Assembly (NCBI GenBank): GCA_903772945.1
Contig: CAICTM010000134.1
Span: 26,001-90,000, forward strand
DNA: 64,000 nt
Direction: 5' to 3'
From: Seminavis robusta
Lineage: Eukaryota; Bacillariophyta; Bacillariophyceae; Naviculales; Naviculaceae
In this document: one piece after another, positions 11,538-23,263 of the stretch
Position numbering within the stretch: position 1 is the first letter of the stretch
How the letters are laid out: the number at the start of each line of letters is the position of its first letter
The notes under the pieces: model-generated
Databases searched by the model: none
What the model was told of the DNA's origin: nothing
The model's input: the letters and a program-made list of their open reading frames with translations, nothing else
Position numbers and translations under genes: made by a program

Positions 11538-11853
11538 CGACAATCCGCTGGAATGCTCGGCTCGTGGCTTACATCAAGACCATCGTAGTAGAAGTAGTCT
11601 AAGTTATGCTTTCACACCACAGTATAGGTGGCAGTGACATGCTAGATTGTTGTAGATTTGCTAAGAACTCGGAACTCCGGTACAACTCCGAGTAGCTGCC
11701 TTCATAGAGGCTTCGAACTTTTGGGGTATCCCATTCTGCACTGTGCGACATGCCGCAACGTCCATGTGGATCCCGACTTGGAACAGAGAACCATCGAAGC
11801 GTACTGAAGAGTAGGATTCGATTCGATGGTGCATATCTTCCGCAACACACACT
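11538..11853. other. Convergent 3' gap
   Basis: 316 bp between the ends of the PLC-X gene (+) and the multi-pass membrane gene (-). No gene or repeat was recognised. Confidence 0.4.
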
Positions 11854-12829
11854 TCAGTACGGCGACGCCGTTGGTGGATACTGCTCCGGAGATTCATCGA
11901 CAGCGTCTTCTCCGTCTTCGTTCGCCGGGGCTTGCTTGCACCCTCCAAATGCACACGTTGTTGTGCCATTCGACGCATCGATGGCTTCAGCCATCATATG
12001 TAGAAACAATCCCACCGCCACAAAGATGTGAAAGAGTCCGTTTTCGTTGAAAACAAGCCGGTCAGGGAAGACCACATTTCGGTAGCATTGACAAAATACC
12101 CCAGAAAAGACACCCAGAACCACAAAACCAATTGTAATGGTGGCATTCCCGAGTGCTCGAAGGATCTCACGGCGAACCATGTACACAACAGAAATGACAG
12201 CAAAGCTTCCCAGACACCAAAGCGCCGCAAACACTGTTTTCTCGAAAGCAACCACGCAAAATGCAACGGCAACATTGGGCACAGCAAGGCACATTCGGAG
12301 ACGGGTGTTCTCTGTCAGGGTGAATTCTAAACAGGGCAATGCCAAAACTGTAAAGCCAACGCTGAAAAGAAATATGGTCTTGCCTGCGGGGTCCGATGGA
12401 TTGGTGAAGAACTGGTGGTAGATTCCTGATGTTACGGTTGATGTGAGCGGCATGATGCCATTGTTGATGGGGTGAAACGCAAAACGATGCTTCACTCACC
12501 TGCATACGAGTAGCCTTCGGGAAAGGGAGACGCAGGAAAAGCGATATGTCAGCGGTGCTGTCATGATGGTGGGCGTGGTACGCAATTTCTTGGGCTTACC
12601 GACGCTTTGCAGAAGGAAGTACGCCATCAAATAAGGATCTTGTTTGAAAAAGCACTGCATCAACAGAGCGCAACCACTGATCCCACCAACGAAGTAATTC
12701 GTCAGAAAAGTTGAAAACGCGCTGGGAGAAACAGGACAAAGTACGACGTGAGCAGCATTCGGCCATCACGATGTCACAAGGAAATTTCTTCACTCACTTG
12801 TCCACGGTGTTCGCAGGGTCGATGGACAT
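11854..12829 (-). CDS. Multi-pass membrane protein with a 15-nt microexon
   Basis: Four exons (12829-12798, 12721-12600, 12514-12500, 12425-11854) encode 246 aa starting MSIDPANTVD. All introns are 74-85 nt with GTGAGT or GTAAGC donors and AG acceptors. Exon 3 is only 15 nt and supplies YSYA in FLLQSVGYSYAGIYHQFF; without it the frame would still be kept. About seven hydrophobic segments are visible, starting NYFVGGISGCALLMQCFF, and including TIFLFSVGFTVLALPCL and TITIGFVVLGVFSGVF. A short acidic cytosolic-type tail ends the protein. I do not recognise the family. The topology is consistent with a 6-7 TM protein of unknown function, and no transporter or GPCR signature was seen. Confidence 0.75.
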
Positions 12830-13124
12830 GGTGGTAGCGTTGCGGATTGCAGAAAAACAATATCGACGATGAGGAAGATGGCTTGAAGATGGCAAACAAC
12901 AACAGGACGTATTGGACAACTCTCAGCACGAAGAGTCGAGGACGCTGTTGGAGAAAATAAAATGCACCAATGACACCGAGAGTGAGCAAAACAATTTAAA
13001 TTGGAGCGTTAACGTTGCTGTGTCAGCTAGTCGAGAAACTAAATTTAACTCAAAATGAATGCTTTATCTGAATCGAATCGAATCGAATCGAATCGAATTA
13101 CTACGGTACCAGTACGCTACCTAG

Positions 13125-13216
13125 TTGCCCTCAACTACCAGCTAGCAAGCTGAGGGCCTTTTGAACTTTATTGCCCTCAACTACCAGCTAGCAAGCTGAG
13201 GGCCTTTTGAACTTTA
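13125..13216. repeat. Perfect 46-bp tandem duplication with hairpin-forming units
   Basis: Units at 13125-13170 and 13171-13216 are identical. Each contains GCCCTCA and its complement TGAGGGC separated by 17 nt, so each can fold into a 7-bp stem followed by TTTTGAACTTTA. Confidence 0.9.
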
Positions 13217-13218
13217 TC

Positions 13219-13220
<2 letters not shown>

Positions 13221-13250
<30 letters not shown>
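13221..13250. repeat. (GT)15 microsatellite
   Basis: An uninterrupted 30-bp GT tract lies directly between the 46-bp duplication and the 51-bp minisatellite. Confidence 0.98.
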
Positions 13251-13251
<1 letters not shown>

Positions 13252-13253
13252 GC

Positions 13254-13401
13254 GTACATATGGTGCGGTTTCCCTAGTAAGATTAAGGCTATCAAAGCGA
13301 ACACGTACATAGGGTGCGGTTTCCCTAGTAAGATTAAGGCTATCAAAGCGTACAGGTACATATGGTGCGGTTTCCCTAGTAAGATTAAAGCTATCAAAGC
13401 G
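13254..13401. repeat. 51-bp minisatellite, 2.9 copies
   Basis: Copies start at 13254, 13305 and 13356 and differ at only a few positions; the shared core is GGTGCGGTTTCCCTAGTAAG. A 17-residue repeat is readable on the minus strand because 51 is divisible by three, but nothing suggests that it is translated. Confidence 0.9.
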
Positions 13402-15534
13402 ACTGATTAGCCTTGGCTTTAAGAAACATACCAAAAAATGAAACCTTTGCCTTTAGATAAATGCTAGTTGAGGGCACTAGCCTACGGCTGTCTGTTCTAT
13501 TCGAATGATCAATCAATCGAGTGTCTGTCGAATCGAATCAATAATAGCTACAATGTTACCGGTACAGTGCACAGAAGTCGTGCGCAGACAAGCTCTCAGG
13601 GGGTTTTAGAATAAGTGGATTATCTATGGAAGCCAGTTGGGGCCAGGCTTAAAAGAAGAGTCGAAATTCAAGACTAGCTAGCTGGGTTCCCTGGGCCGTG
13701 GGATTGGGGGCGATAAATTGAGGACCAGTACGGGGCCAAAGGGCTTGGTTGATTTTACAGTGACCAGTTGCTAGCTAGCTGTAGCGGTTGTTCTTGGTTG
13801 CGCAGATCTGCTGAATGCATGCACGGGCTGGACCCGTACTGTACCGGTACATTTAGCTTTCATTACACATTCCGTTGAGGCTTTAGTATTTTATTGTATT
13901 TTATAGTATTGCGCTGTGGTGGAAAGAACTTTCTCATTACTTCTCGATTCTCGAGATAACTCGTGATGACCCTTGGCCACCTCCTCCCGTAACAAAAAAA
14001 AATGCAAGTTGCATGGAACACAGGAGAATCTCTCCTTTCTCAAACGATATTTCGATCGGACACTGTACATGTAAAGCAATCTGACAATCTAAGAGTACTA
14101 CTACATGTACTGCAATTGCGGCATCTTATAGCTCTTAGCTATGGCTAGCGGTACATGTACTCCTGGTGTGGACGTGGGACACACTGCAACGAAGATCAGG
14201 GATTCTGAAGTTCAACATATTCTTTGAAAAAGAAGCTGGATCAACGCGGACTTCTTTCTTTAGTTGTCCTCTTTGACCATCATCCTGACAAAGTCAAGAG
14301 TTTCAGGGAACTGGCACCAACACACTCCATTGTTTCCCATTCTGGAGACAACCTTTACAGAGCACTTCCTCATATTTTGTTGGAAGCAAGCATTGAAGAA
14401 AGCTTTCGCAGCAATTTCAAAAGTCAAAAGCAAGTCTTAGGGAATAAGTGTGACCATGACTGTGCCTTCGCCCCCTTCGATTCGGCTATGCTTCTTTTCC
14501 ATGTAGGACCGGTACCATCAAATTGGTAGAGGGGTAGCATTGTAGCATTGCATCCCACTACCCAGCTAGCAGTCTATCCCAGAGTATCAAAATTGAGAGT
14601 TTCGCTGGCTCTGGGTTGACATTTGATTCACCAACCAGGGTGGTGGGAGAAACAATACTAAGCAAGGGAGGTGGGTTGGTTGAGCTTTTGAGCTTTAGTT
14701 TGTGGAGGGAGAGAGGCTTCTCTCAGAGGGTTTCCTGTTGCAAAAGCTGTTGCCTACCATGGCTAGTAGCTACACGTACGGTCTTTGGAGGCTTGATTTG
14801 AATTCTTCTAGTTTTGCACAAAGCAAGGGCATTGCGCCCGGGTGAAAAGTTGCCTGCTCTTTTGATCTACCGTACAGTAGGATCCAGATCGCCAGAGTCC
14901 AGAGTCTCTTGGCGTCGCAGGCACCAGGGCCGGCAACGACAATTGGGAAGTTGTTTGTTTGCAGGACTGAGCCATGGCAAGGCCTATGTTGGCCAAAAAT
15001 TGAAATAATAACACAACCTCTTCCAAACAACGTGCTAATGCTGAGAGGACTTTAGCTCTTGGAACTTGGTTATCCATTCAGAAACATCATGTTGTATCGT
15101 GGAGATGAGGTGAGCAACTATTTACGCAGACACACATCAGGTTCTGCGCAGCTGTGCAGCCATATGACGCATTTTTCTAAATCTTAATGTATCTCCATTC
15201 CCTTAGTTCATTTATTCTGCTTTGGCCTGTTGCGCCACTGTTGGATATATCGTGTTCTTGCCAATAGGCTTTTGAGCATTTTTACTGAGTACTGCACTTG
15301 GGCAACCACCAAGCCGACTTCCCAAAGCGACGAGGCCAGAGTCATTGTGAGAAAAAACCTTCCGCCGTAGATTGAAGACAGAGGACATCAGAGAACGCAC
15401 TGCAGCCCGCAGCCATGGACTAAGCTCGGTCTCACAACACAGAAGTTTCAGCAAGGGCTTGTTCGACCCGAATATTTTATTAAAAATAGTCATCTCTTGC
15501 CTCTGTTGATACGTCGTCTTGGGGATTGTTATTC

Positions 15535-18500
15535 ATGGCCATGCCAACGAAAAGCACCGCGATGGCACCTGAAGATGAAGAACTTAGCCTCTCCTCTGAA
15601 GACGATTCCTCTAGCTCTGAAGAGAGCGAAGTCAGCACCGCGGATTCCTTAAAAGACCCCACGGAAGACCGCTGCGATGCCTGTTGGCGGCAGTCGGCCT
15701 TTGTTGGGATCGCAGTGCTTGGCGCTTTTGTGATTTTCTCAATCTTTATCTTGATGCTTCGACAGGATAATATCCATTTTGAATCCACAGTAAGTGCTCG
15801 ACCTCTCGGGGCGCCATGGTTTGGATAGTTGGGTAGCTGCCGCCGATGCGAACTAGACTTCTCACTTTATGACCTTCCGTGCCCTTCCCCGACCTTACCG
15901 TACGCTACAGTTCAAAGGGTATGCGAATGCGCTCAGGGATGCGGCAACACTTCAGGATAAGAGTACTCAAGAGTCGATGGAATTCCTGAGTGAGTCCATC
16001 ACCATGCAAGCGGTCAATGAAGGCTCCAAGTGGCCCTACGTTACCGCTCCCTTCTTCCAAGTCCAGGCCGAGCATACCCGCGTCGTATCCGGAGCTGATT
16101 CCGTTATCATGTCTCCCATTGTCTCTGAATCGCAACGACCGACTTGGGAGCAGTACTCGGTGCTGGTGGCGGACGAAGTCTTGGCCGAGAATAGCAACAA
16201 TTTGAACTCCTCCATCTCCGATTCCATCTTTACTCTCGAAATTGACGAAGAAACCGGAGATCTCGTCCCCGCAGCCGTCAACGGGACTGCACCTTACAAT
16301 CCTGTCTGGCAAACTTCTCCTCTTCCAAACAACGCTTCCGCCATCAACTTTGACATGCTCTCCAACGACAAGCTTCTAGAGCTATTTAACGCCATGCACC
16401 ACACCCGCACTCCCGTGGTGTCTCCCATTATGAGTCTCAATCCCATGGTCGAAGACTCGACCTACGAACATGCGGAGAGTGCCGTATTCTCTCCCATCTT
16501 GGAAGACCTTAGCCAGTCCAACACTACCAAGGTTGTCGCCAATCTAGTCTTGATCATGTCCTGGGAAACCTACCTACTATTCCTCCGGGAAAATCACATG
16601 AACGGTGCAGATTATGTTCTGACAAACACGTGCGGCCAGATCTTTAGCTTGGAAGTCAACGAAAATGGAGAACTGGGAACCTTCGAGGTGGGCGATCGCC
16701 ACGAGGAATTCTATGAGGACATGGTCGAGGTAGTGCCGGTCATGACGTTCCTACATACACACTTCAATACATCCACTGGACTGCAGGCTTGTGGCTACAA
16801 CCTCCGTGTCTACCCATCACAAGTTATGCGTGACGATTTCAAGTCGGGAACTGCTCCCATTGCGGCCGGGATTGCAGGTGGCTCTTTCGTAGTGGTCTTG
16901 GCCATCTTGTACTTTATGGACCGACGCATGCATGAAAAGCACCGACAAATCATCAAGTCGGTGGAAAAATCGAATGCTATTATTGCCAGCTTGTTCCCTT
17001 CCAACGTTCGTGATCGATTATTTGGAGGTGGCGGTGGTGACGACGCAGCTTCGAAGAATAGTCATGGATCTCGAAGCAAGAGGTCTTTTGGGTTCCGCCT
17101 GCGAACATATCTGACGGAAGGAGAAGATGCCGACGGTGGTGGCGGGGATTCCAACCCCATTGCCGATCTTTTCCCCGAATGCACAGTCCTTTTCGCTGAC
17201 ATTGTGGGTTTCACTGGTGAGTTTTTTAAAGAATCGAAGGAAGGGCAGAGTTGATCTCCGCTGCAAAGCTCTAACATGCACATCTCTCTCTCTCTCTGCT
17301 CTAGCCTGGTCGTCGATGCGAGAACCTGCTCAAGTCTTTACTTTGCTGGAGACACTCTACAGTGCCTTCGATGAATTGGCAAAGGAATTGGGAGTCTTCA
17401 AAGTTGAAACAGTAAGTTCGCAGGCAAGCTTTTCTCTCTCCACGTTCGCCATGTCACTCATATCGATCTCTTTTGCGTCTTTCCTGGCTAAAGATTGGAG
17501 ATTGCTGTAAGCTGGTTTCTTGTGTCCTGTGATTGACTGCTGTCAAAATACCTTTCTCTGACTACCTCCCGTTTTGTTTTCGCTCTCTCAGATGTTGCCG
17601 TCACTGGACTGCCGGACCCGAGAGAAGACCACGCTGTCGTCATGGCTATTTTTGCTCGGGAATGTTTGAAGAAGATGCAGGTTTTGACAAAGGATCTGGA
17701 GGTCAAACTGGGACCAGACACAGGTAGGTGAAGCGAAGGTGAAGAGTAATGATTGCTCATCAGACGAGAATTCTCATTCAATTTGTTGGCAAAAACCCAA
17801 AGGAGATCTTTCTATGCGTTTCGGGCTTCACTCGGTACGTGCTGTCATCGAAGTGCAATGTCTATTGTGCTTTTTGCCCAAACTAACCAGCGCTCCCGTG
17901 GTCGGATCTCAACAGGGACCTGTTACAGCTGGCGTGCTGAGAGGAGAGCGTTCTCGTTTCCAACTTTTCGGGGACACCGGTGCGTGAATTGATCGGCTAG
18001 ATAGACCAGCAAGCAGGCGGGAAGCAAGGCTCACAGTTGTTGTTGCATTTTCTTTCTAGTCAACACTGCTGCTCGCATTGAAAGCACAGGTCACAGAGGG
18101 AAAATTCATCTTTCCCAGGAATCGGCTGAGTTGATCATGGCGGCCCAAAAGGCACATTGGGTGCAACCAAGGGAAGACAAAGTGACAGCCAAAGGAAAGG
18201 GCGAACTGACAACGTACTGGTTAGGGGGAGGTGGTCCTTCGTCGTATTCTTCTACTACGTCTTCTCGCATGACAGGACCTGGGCATCCTGCCGGCTTCAA
18301 TGGTGACAGCGCAAGAGCGCCCCTTCCAAAGATCCTGCGAAAGAAGAAGCCAGAAAAGCCTGAGGTCAGCGAGCACGCTTCGAAGACCGCTAGACTGGTC
18401 GATTGGAATGTTGACATACTGCAACGTCTTCTCAAACAGATAGAAGCGAGGCGCGCAACCGACGTTCAGAAAGCCATCGAACGAGCCAAGACAGCGGAGG

Positions 18501-20458
18501 ATCCAGCCAAGAAACAGCTCAACTTTGGACTGATTGGAGATGGCTCTCACAGTGGCTACGCCAGAAAGATCCTGCGAAATGCAAATGAAACGTATCAGGA
18601 ACCGGACGAACCGATGCATTCCGCTGATCCCACCCGAATATACACCGATGAGGTCAAAGAAGTCATCACGTTGCCCAAATTCGACAGCAGAGCAGCCGGA
18701 AAGGTTGAGAACGCAGAATCAATTGTCTTGGGCTACGAAGTTGTCGAACAGTTGCACGACTTTGTTCGAACAATATCGACCCTATATCGTGAGAATAGCT
18801 TCCACAACTTTGGTGAGTCTGACCACCCTGCTTTCCCCATGTTTTGGCCTGTTTTGTGCTCACACCTTTTGGGTTTGGTTTTGATCTCAGAACATGCATC
18901 CCATGTCACAATGAGCGGTAAGTCAGAATTGTCACATGACTGGAAGAGAATGAATTTGAGTCCCGTTCTCACATCTTAGGTTCATATGCATACACGTAGT
19001 GGTGAAGCTACTGTCTCGCATCGTTGCTCCGGACCTTGAGTACCCCGAGGAAAGCGTCATCTCAAGCGAGAAGAAACGCAACCGTATGCTAGCACTGAAG
19101 CTTCACGAGTAAGTCGAGGATTGTTGGATCTGTCTCAGTGTCTAGAAGATGTCGCACTAATGCTATGCTCCCTGCCCATATTTGCACTTTATCCTTTGCC
19201 ACTTCCAGCCACACTTACGGTACGTCGGAGAGAGAGCAAACTCTCTGTTGTTCTCGATCAAAGTCGCTCAAACGGTGTCGCTGCCCTGTTTTGTAAATTG
19301 CAGGTATCACTTCCGACCCGTTGACCCAGTTCGCCGTTGTGTTTTCGGCCCTTATACATGACGTGGTAAGTTTTTGTTTGTTCATTCCTTAGATGAAATA
19401 GTCTGCGGGATGACAGCTTACAACCCGTTATCCATGATATCCAGGACCACACTGGGGTGCCCAACAATCAGCTCATCATAGAGGATCCAGACCTTGGCAA
19501 ACGCTTTCGCAATGAGAGTGTTGCCGAGCAGCATTCTGTAGCTTGTTCCTGGGATCTTCTCATGCAACCAAAATACAATCAGCTGAGGAGAGCAATCTAC
19601 CGGTCCGACGCAGAGAGGGAAAGATTCCTCCAACTCGTTATCAACTGTGTCATGGCTACGGATATCGTGAATCCACAGCTAAAGGAGCTTCGTAATGCGC
19701 GATGGGACAAGGCATTCAAGGTTGGCGCTTCGGCGGATGATCACGATATCAATCGTAAAGCAACAATTGTGGTAGGTTCCTCGTGGCGGACTTGGCTCCC
19801 TTCGTCTTCGATTCTTGCTGATCCATATGGTTGTTCGCCTCCTCCACAGATGGAGCATTTGATCCAGGCCTCAGACGTTTCGCACACGGTAAGTCATCTC
19901 TGCGAGAGAGCTTGGGCTACACTGCAACGAATACTGCTGGGACTCATTTGACTGCTTCTTGGCTATCATCCCTTTCAGATGCAACACTGGCATATCTACA
20001 GGAAATGGAACGAGCGTCTTTTCCGCGAGATGTACTCAGCGTATCGTGAGGGTCGCTCAGAGAAAAACCCTGCAGATTTCTGGGCCAAGGGTGAAGGTAC
20101 GTGAGGCGCCATAGATGCTTCGATTGATCGCACAAAAAGATTTAGTGCTTCTTTCTTACGGATCTCTCTTCTTTCTTTTCAAAGTCGGATTCTTTGACTT
20201 CTACATTATTCCACTAGCCAAGAAGTTGAAGGAGTGCGGTGTCTTTGGTGTCTCGAGTGATGAGTACTTGCAGTATGCCGTCAAAAACAGGTAGGTATCG
20301 AGGTCGGGCGTTGTCAAGACTCGTGTAGATGTTGGGTTTTGGACTCACGTCGCGTGCCATGTTCTCTTCTCAACTCTAGGAACGAATGGGAGATGAAGGG
20401 CGCAGAAGTTGTAGAAACGATGGTGGAGAGCATAGAGTTAGAATACGACGACCAATGA
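15535..20458 (+). CDS. Receptor-type nucleotide cyclase fused to a cyclic-nucleotide phosphodiesterase
   Basis: Seventeen exons encode 1179 aa: 15535-15789, 15911-17216, 17305-17411, 17494-17506, 17592-17723, 17803-17834, 17916-17979, 18060-18812, 18891-18917, 19000-19108, 19209-19219, 19304-19365, 19445-19771, 19850-19888, 19979-20096, 20185-20290, 20380-20458. A Ser/Glu-rich N-terminal tail is followed by TM1 (about 55-75), an extracellular sensor (about 86-396) and TM2 (399-421). A class III cyclase domain (506-690) follows, with metal-binding D515 (FADIVGFT) and D559 (ETIGDCY), then N638 and R642 (VNTAARIES). The C terminus is a PDE domain with HD motif H955-D956 (IHDVDHTGVPNNQ). E555 is the guanine-selecting Glu of guanylate cyclases, but Q631 replaces the usual Cys, so GTP preference is likely but unproven. 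Such bifunctional cyclase/PDEs are known in diatoms, where one is linked to pheromone response. Confidence 0.93.
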
Positions 20459-20677
20459 GACACTTGAGTTTGAAAGCGCACGGGGAGTTTTTCAGTCAGG
20501 AATGTTACGATTTTGATATATATTAGATGGTTACTCTACTATTGCTATCTTGTGGTGTCTTTGTCGAGGCTGCAAAGGGGTAGAAATTGGAGGCATGGAC
20601 TGCACTGCCTAAATAGCTATTGTACGGGTGGGAAATGCTAACTTTTGACAGGGAACTCAAAAAAAGCATCAGTGTTA

Positions 20678-22756
20678 CTATAGTTTGGATCTGAATCTTG
20701 GCAAGTCAACAGTTTGAGGCGCTACTGAGGAATGTTTTGCCGTGTCAGCCTCAGACCGCGGTGTCTCTGATGCTATTCGGTAGTCAAAGGTTCCAGTCTT
20801 CAGAATGGCTTCAAAGAAATCGGCAGTGGCGCGATCTGCCCAGCTAGTTCCAACTCCAAATGCATTCGAATCCGGAGGGCTCTCCTGCCAGCCTAGATGA
20901 CCACCACACTTGGTTTCAACGCACATGACGTACGGATTCTGAATGCAGTGAGTCATCGTCTTTTGGAAGGACTTGTATACAATCATGTCATCGCCGGCCA
21001 CTAGCTGCAGGCAGGGTACAGAGATGTGCTTGATATATTTGAAGGAAGAGCTGTCGGCCCAATAGTGTTCGGCATCTCTAAATCCTATTCTCACGGCGAA
21101 TGGATAGTAAGCTTCGTTCCGAATGAAGATTGGAGCTAGGGCTTCATCGACATCTCCAATGGTGCGGGCCTTCAGGGTGTTGTAGATGGCCTCGCGGAAC
21201 GATGGCACCGTCATATGCCGCAGTACGGGCCAATTGAGAATCAAATCTTTCTGGATAGAGTCGAGTCATTCATTCATTTGGATGGTACGAATCGAATCCA
21301 CGAGGAAGGCATAATGTGAATCTCACATAAGTCGACGTTTGCACCCAAACGAACCACTGAGACATAGTAAACTCCTTACCTTGACACCCAATGCCAATAC
21401 TTCCTTCCAGGGAGTGTGAAGATTATTGACGTGCATCAGTAGAGGATTTCCCAGAGCTGCACCTCCTGCTACACAGGCGGGTAGCGTTCCACTCTGGCCT
21501 TCTTCTCCAAGGTACTTTGTGACAATGTTGGCACTCAAGCTATTTCCTACGAGGAACAGTGGTACACTGGGTGCCAACCGCGAAGCCAAGTACTGTACGA
21601 CGCCTCGAAGATCCCCCGTGTAACCACCGTTGTAGCAGCGAGGAGTTGCCAACTTGATTCCTCCAACGCCTCGAAAGTTCATTGCCACGGCAATCCATCC
21701 TCGGTCGGTGAATGTTCGTTGCAACGATTTGACGTACCCGAAACTTGTATCGTTGTTCATTCCTGTCAATATGAGAATGACTGGTTGTTGGATAGCTCCT
21801 TTGGTTTTTACGTGTTCTATTCGTTCTTGATCTGTAATGTGGTTGTTCTGTTTGTCTGTTGGTATTAGTGGTGGAAGTTCCCAATCGAGCAAAATGTTGG
21901 CTCCATCGGCACTCATTGTGAGTACTTGCTTAAAGGCAAGATGTCGATCGGTCGATGGAGGACCCCAGAGAGCGTAACCAGCCGCGCTGGCCATGGTTCC
22001 TCGTGTTCCCACAAACAGAGAAGGCTTAATCGGCCGCGACAGAATGGCATTGGGCGTTGCCGTGAGTCTATCAAAAATGGGTTGCAGAGGTGTTTGTTGG
22101 TTGCTGTTGTGGTCCGTGTTTGTTTTGTCAGTGGCAGTACACTGTCCGAATACCCATGGAGGACAGGATAGCGACTGTTGGAGATGCAATTCATATCCTA
22201 GGACTGCCGATGCCAAAGCTGAAACCAAGACGGTCCATCCAGCGGGTGTTTCTGGTAGTGCTTCTACGATGGATGACTGCTGTCTCACCAATTCTCTGGA
22301 CAGATGCTGTGACATGCGTCGAAAGGAAGACGTTCGATGGGCCACTTTTTGGTTGCTGTCGCAGTGTTCCTCGTTCGAATTATTATTGATGTAGTCTTGA
22401 ACCATTTGGAGAATCACCTTGCTGGGCCTCTTGTGGTTACTGTTGTTGTCGTTGACGCGTTTGTTTGCAGTTGTCATGTCTTCGTATCCCAACTTATTGG
22501 CAAAGACCTCAGCGTCGTCGCCGTTGTGCTCACTGCCTTTCATCTCTTGCATAGTTACAAAACTCTCATCGTCTTCATCATCATCTGGTTCTTCGCCATC
22601 TTGCGGATCGATTGCCTTGTCGTCATCATGATCACCATCGTCGCATTCATCCTCTACCGGTACGCCTGGATCAAAATCACGCGATTTTCTACATCCATTG
22701 GCTTTGACTGGCGTCGTCGCGCCTGGAAGGACCTCCTCTGCACCCATTGCATCCAT
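20678..22756 (-). CDS. EMB8/YheT-like alpha/beta hydrolase (ABHD1/2/3 group)
   Basis: Exons 22756-21380 and 21250-20678 are joined across a GTAAGG...CAG intron in phase 0 to give 649 aa. The first 150 residues are strongly acidic and low in complexity. A hydrophobic segment at about 165-185 (WTVLVSALASAVLGYEL) could be a membrane anchor. The hydrolase core then begins with PVILILTGMNNDTSFGY. The predicted nucleophile is the Ser of VGNSLSANIV, followed by a lid region. The acid is probably the Asp of VAGDDMIV and the His is in CGGHLGW. The NFRGVGG motif is typical of this subfamily, which acts on lipid or other ester substrates in membranes. The nucleophile elbow is GNSLS rather than the common GxSLG. 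The substrate is unknown. It converges on the cyclase/PDE gene, with a gap of 219 bp. Confidence 0.87.
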
Positions 22757-23263
22757 TCTTATCTACTATGTTTCTTCCAAGAAAGCTCTTCTTCTAGATG
22801 TGAGAGTTTGGCAACTACTGGAGTGGCTAGCTAGGATCGAGAGGGCGTCCCTGGATCTCTTGATCTCTTTTGACGATGATGATGAAAGACTTGTCACGGT
22901 CGGGTGTCATTCATCTTTCTCATTGCTAAATCCTGCAGAGCTGATGTCGATGATGAAGATACCATGACTGAAACCTAATTCGTGACTGCCAAAACAACCA
23001 AAACGAAAACCATGGCGGACTGTCACTGCCATGCACGTGATGCCCACATCCCCTCGATCATCGTCTGAACCAAGCTGCAAGCAACCTATTGATATCGTCA
23101 TTACTTCAGTTAGCTGGATGCCATAGTTACTGTACTTTAGGGAGGTGTATGTCTTATTGGAAGCGTTCTGGGAAAATTTCTGGATACCACAATCCACATC
23201 CATATATACCCACGTTTCACCATCACTTCATTAAAACTACTAGCATAGATATCCACTGCCACC
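22757..23263. promoter_or_regulatory. Divergent promoter region, hydrolase (-) and mu-homology gene (+)
   Basis: 507 bp shared upstream of two divergent genes. It includes a Kozak-like context just before the 23264 ATG and pyrimidine/A-rich runs. No specific transcription factor site was recognised. Confidence 0.35.

Larger units (their letters stand above)
12830..15534. other. Gene-poor 2.7-kb interval with tandem and inverted repeats
   Basis: No reading frame with recognisable similarity occurs here. It holds a run of five TCGAA pentamers near 13073-13098, a duplicated 46-bp unit, a (GT)15 tract, a 51-bp minisatellite, several GTACCGGTAC or ACATGTAC palindromes (13105, 13558, 13845, 14100, 14150, 14510) and GCTAGC motifs. 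A 102-codon frame at 14224-14529 begins with TTG and resembles nothing known to me. Confidence 0.5.

Noticed and set aside
13177-13434. Minus-strand frame with a 17-residue repeat
   Set aside because: Produced by the 51-bp minisatellite and GT tract; no start context or similarity.
14224-14529. 101-residue plus-strand frame
   Set aside because: Starts with TTG, no recognisable motif, isolated in repeat-bearing DNA.
15212-15493. 93-residue minus-strand frame just upstream of the cyclase gene
   Set aside because: No similarity and it lies in the presumed cyclase promoter.
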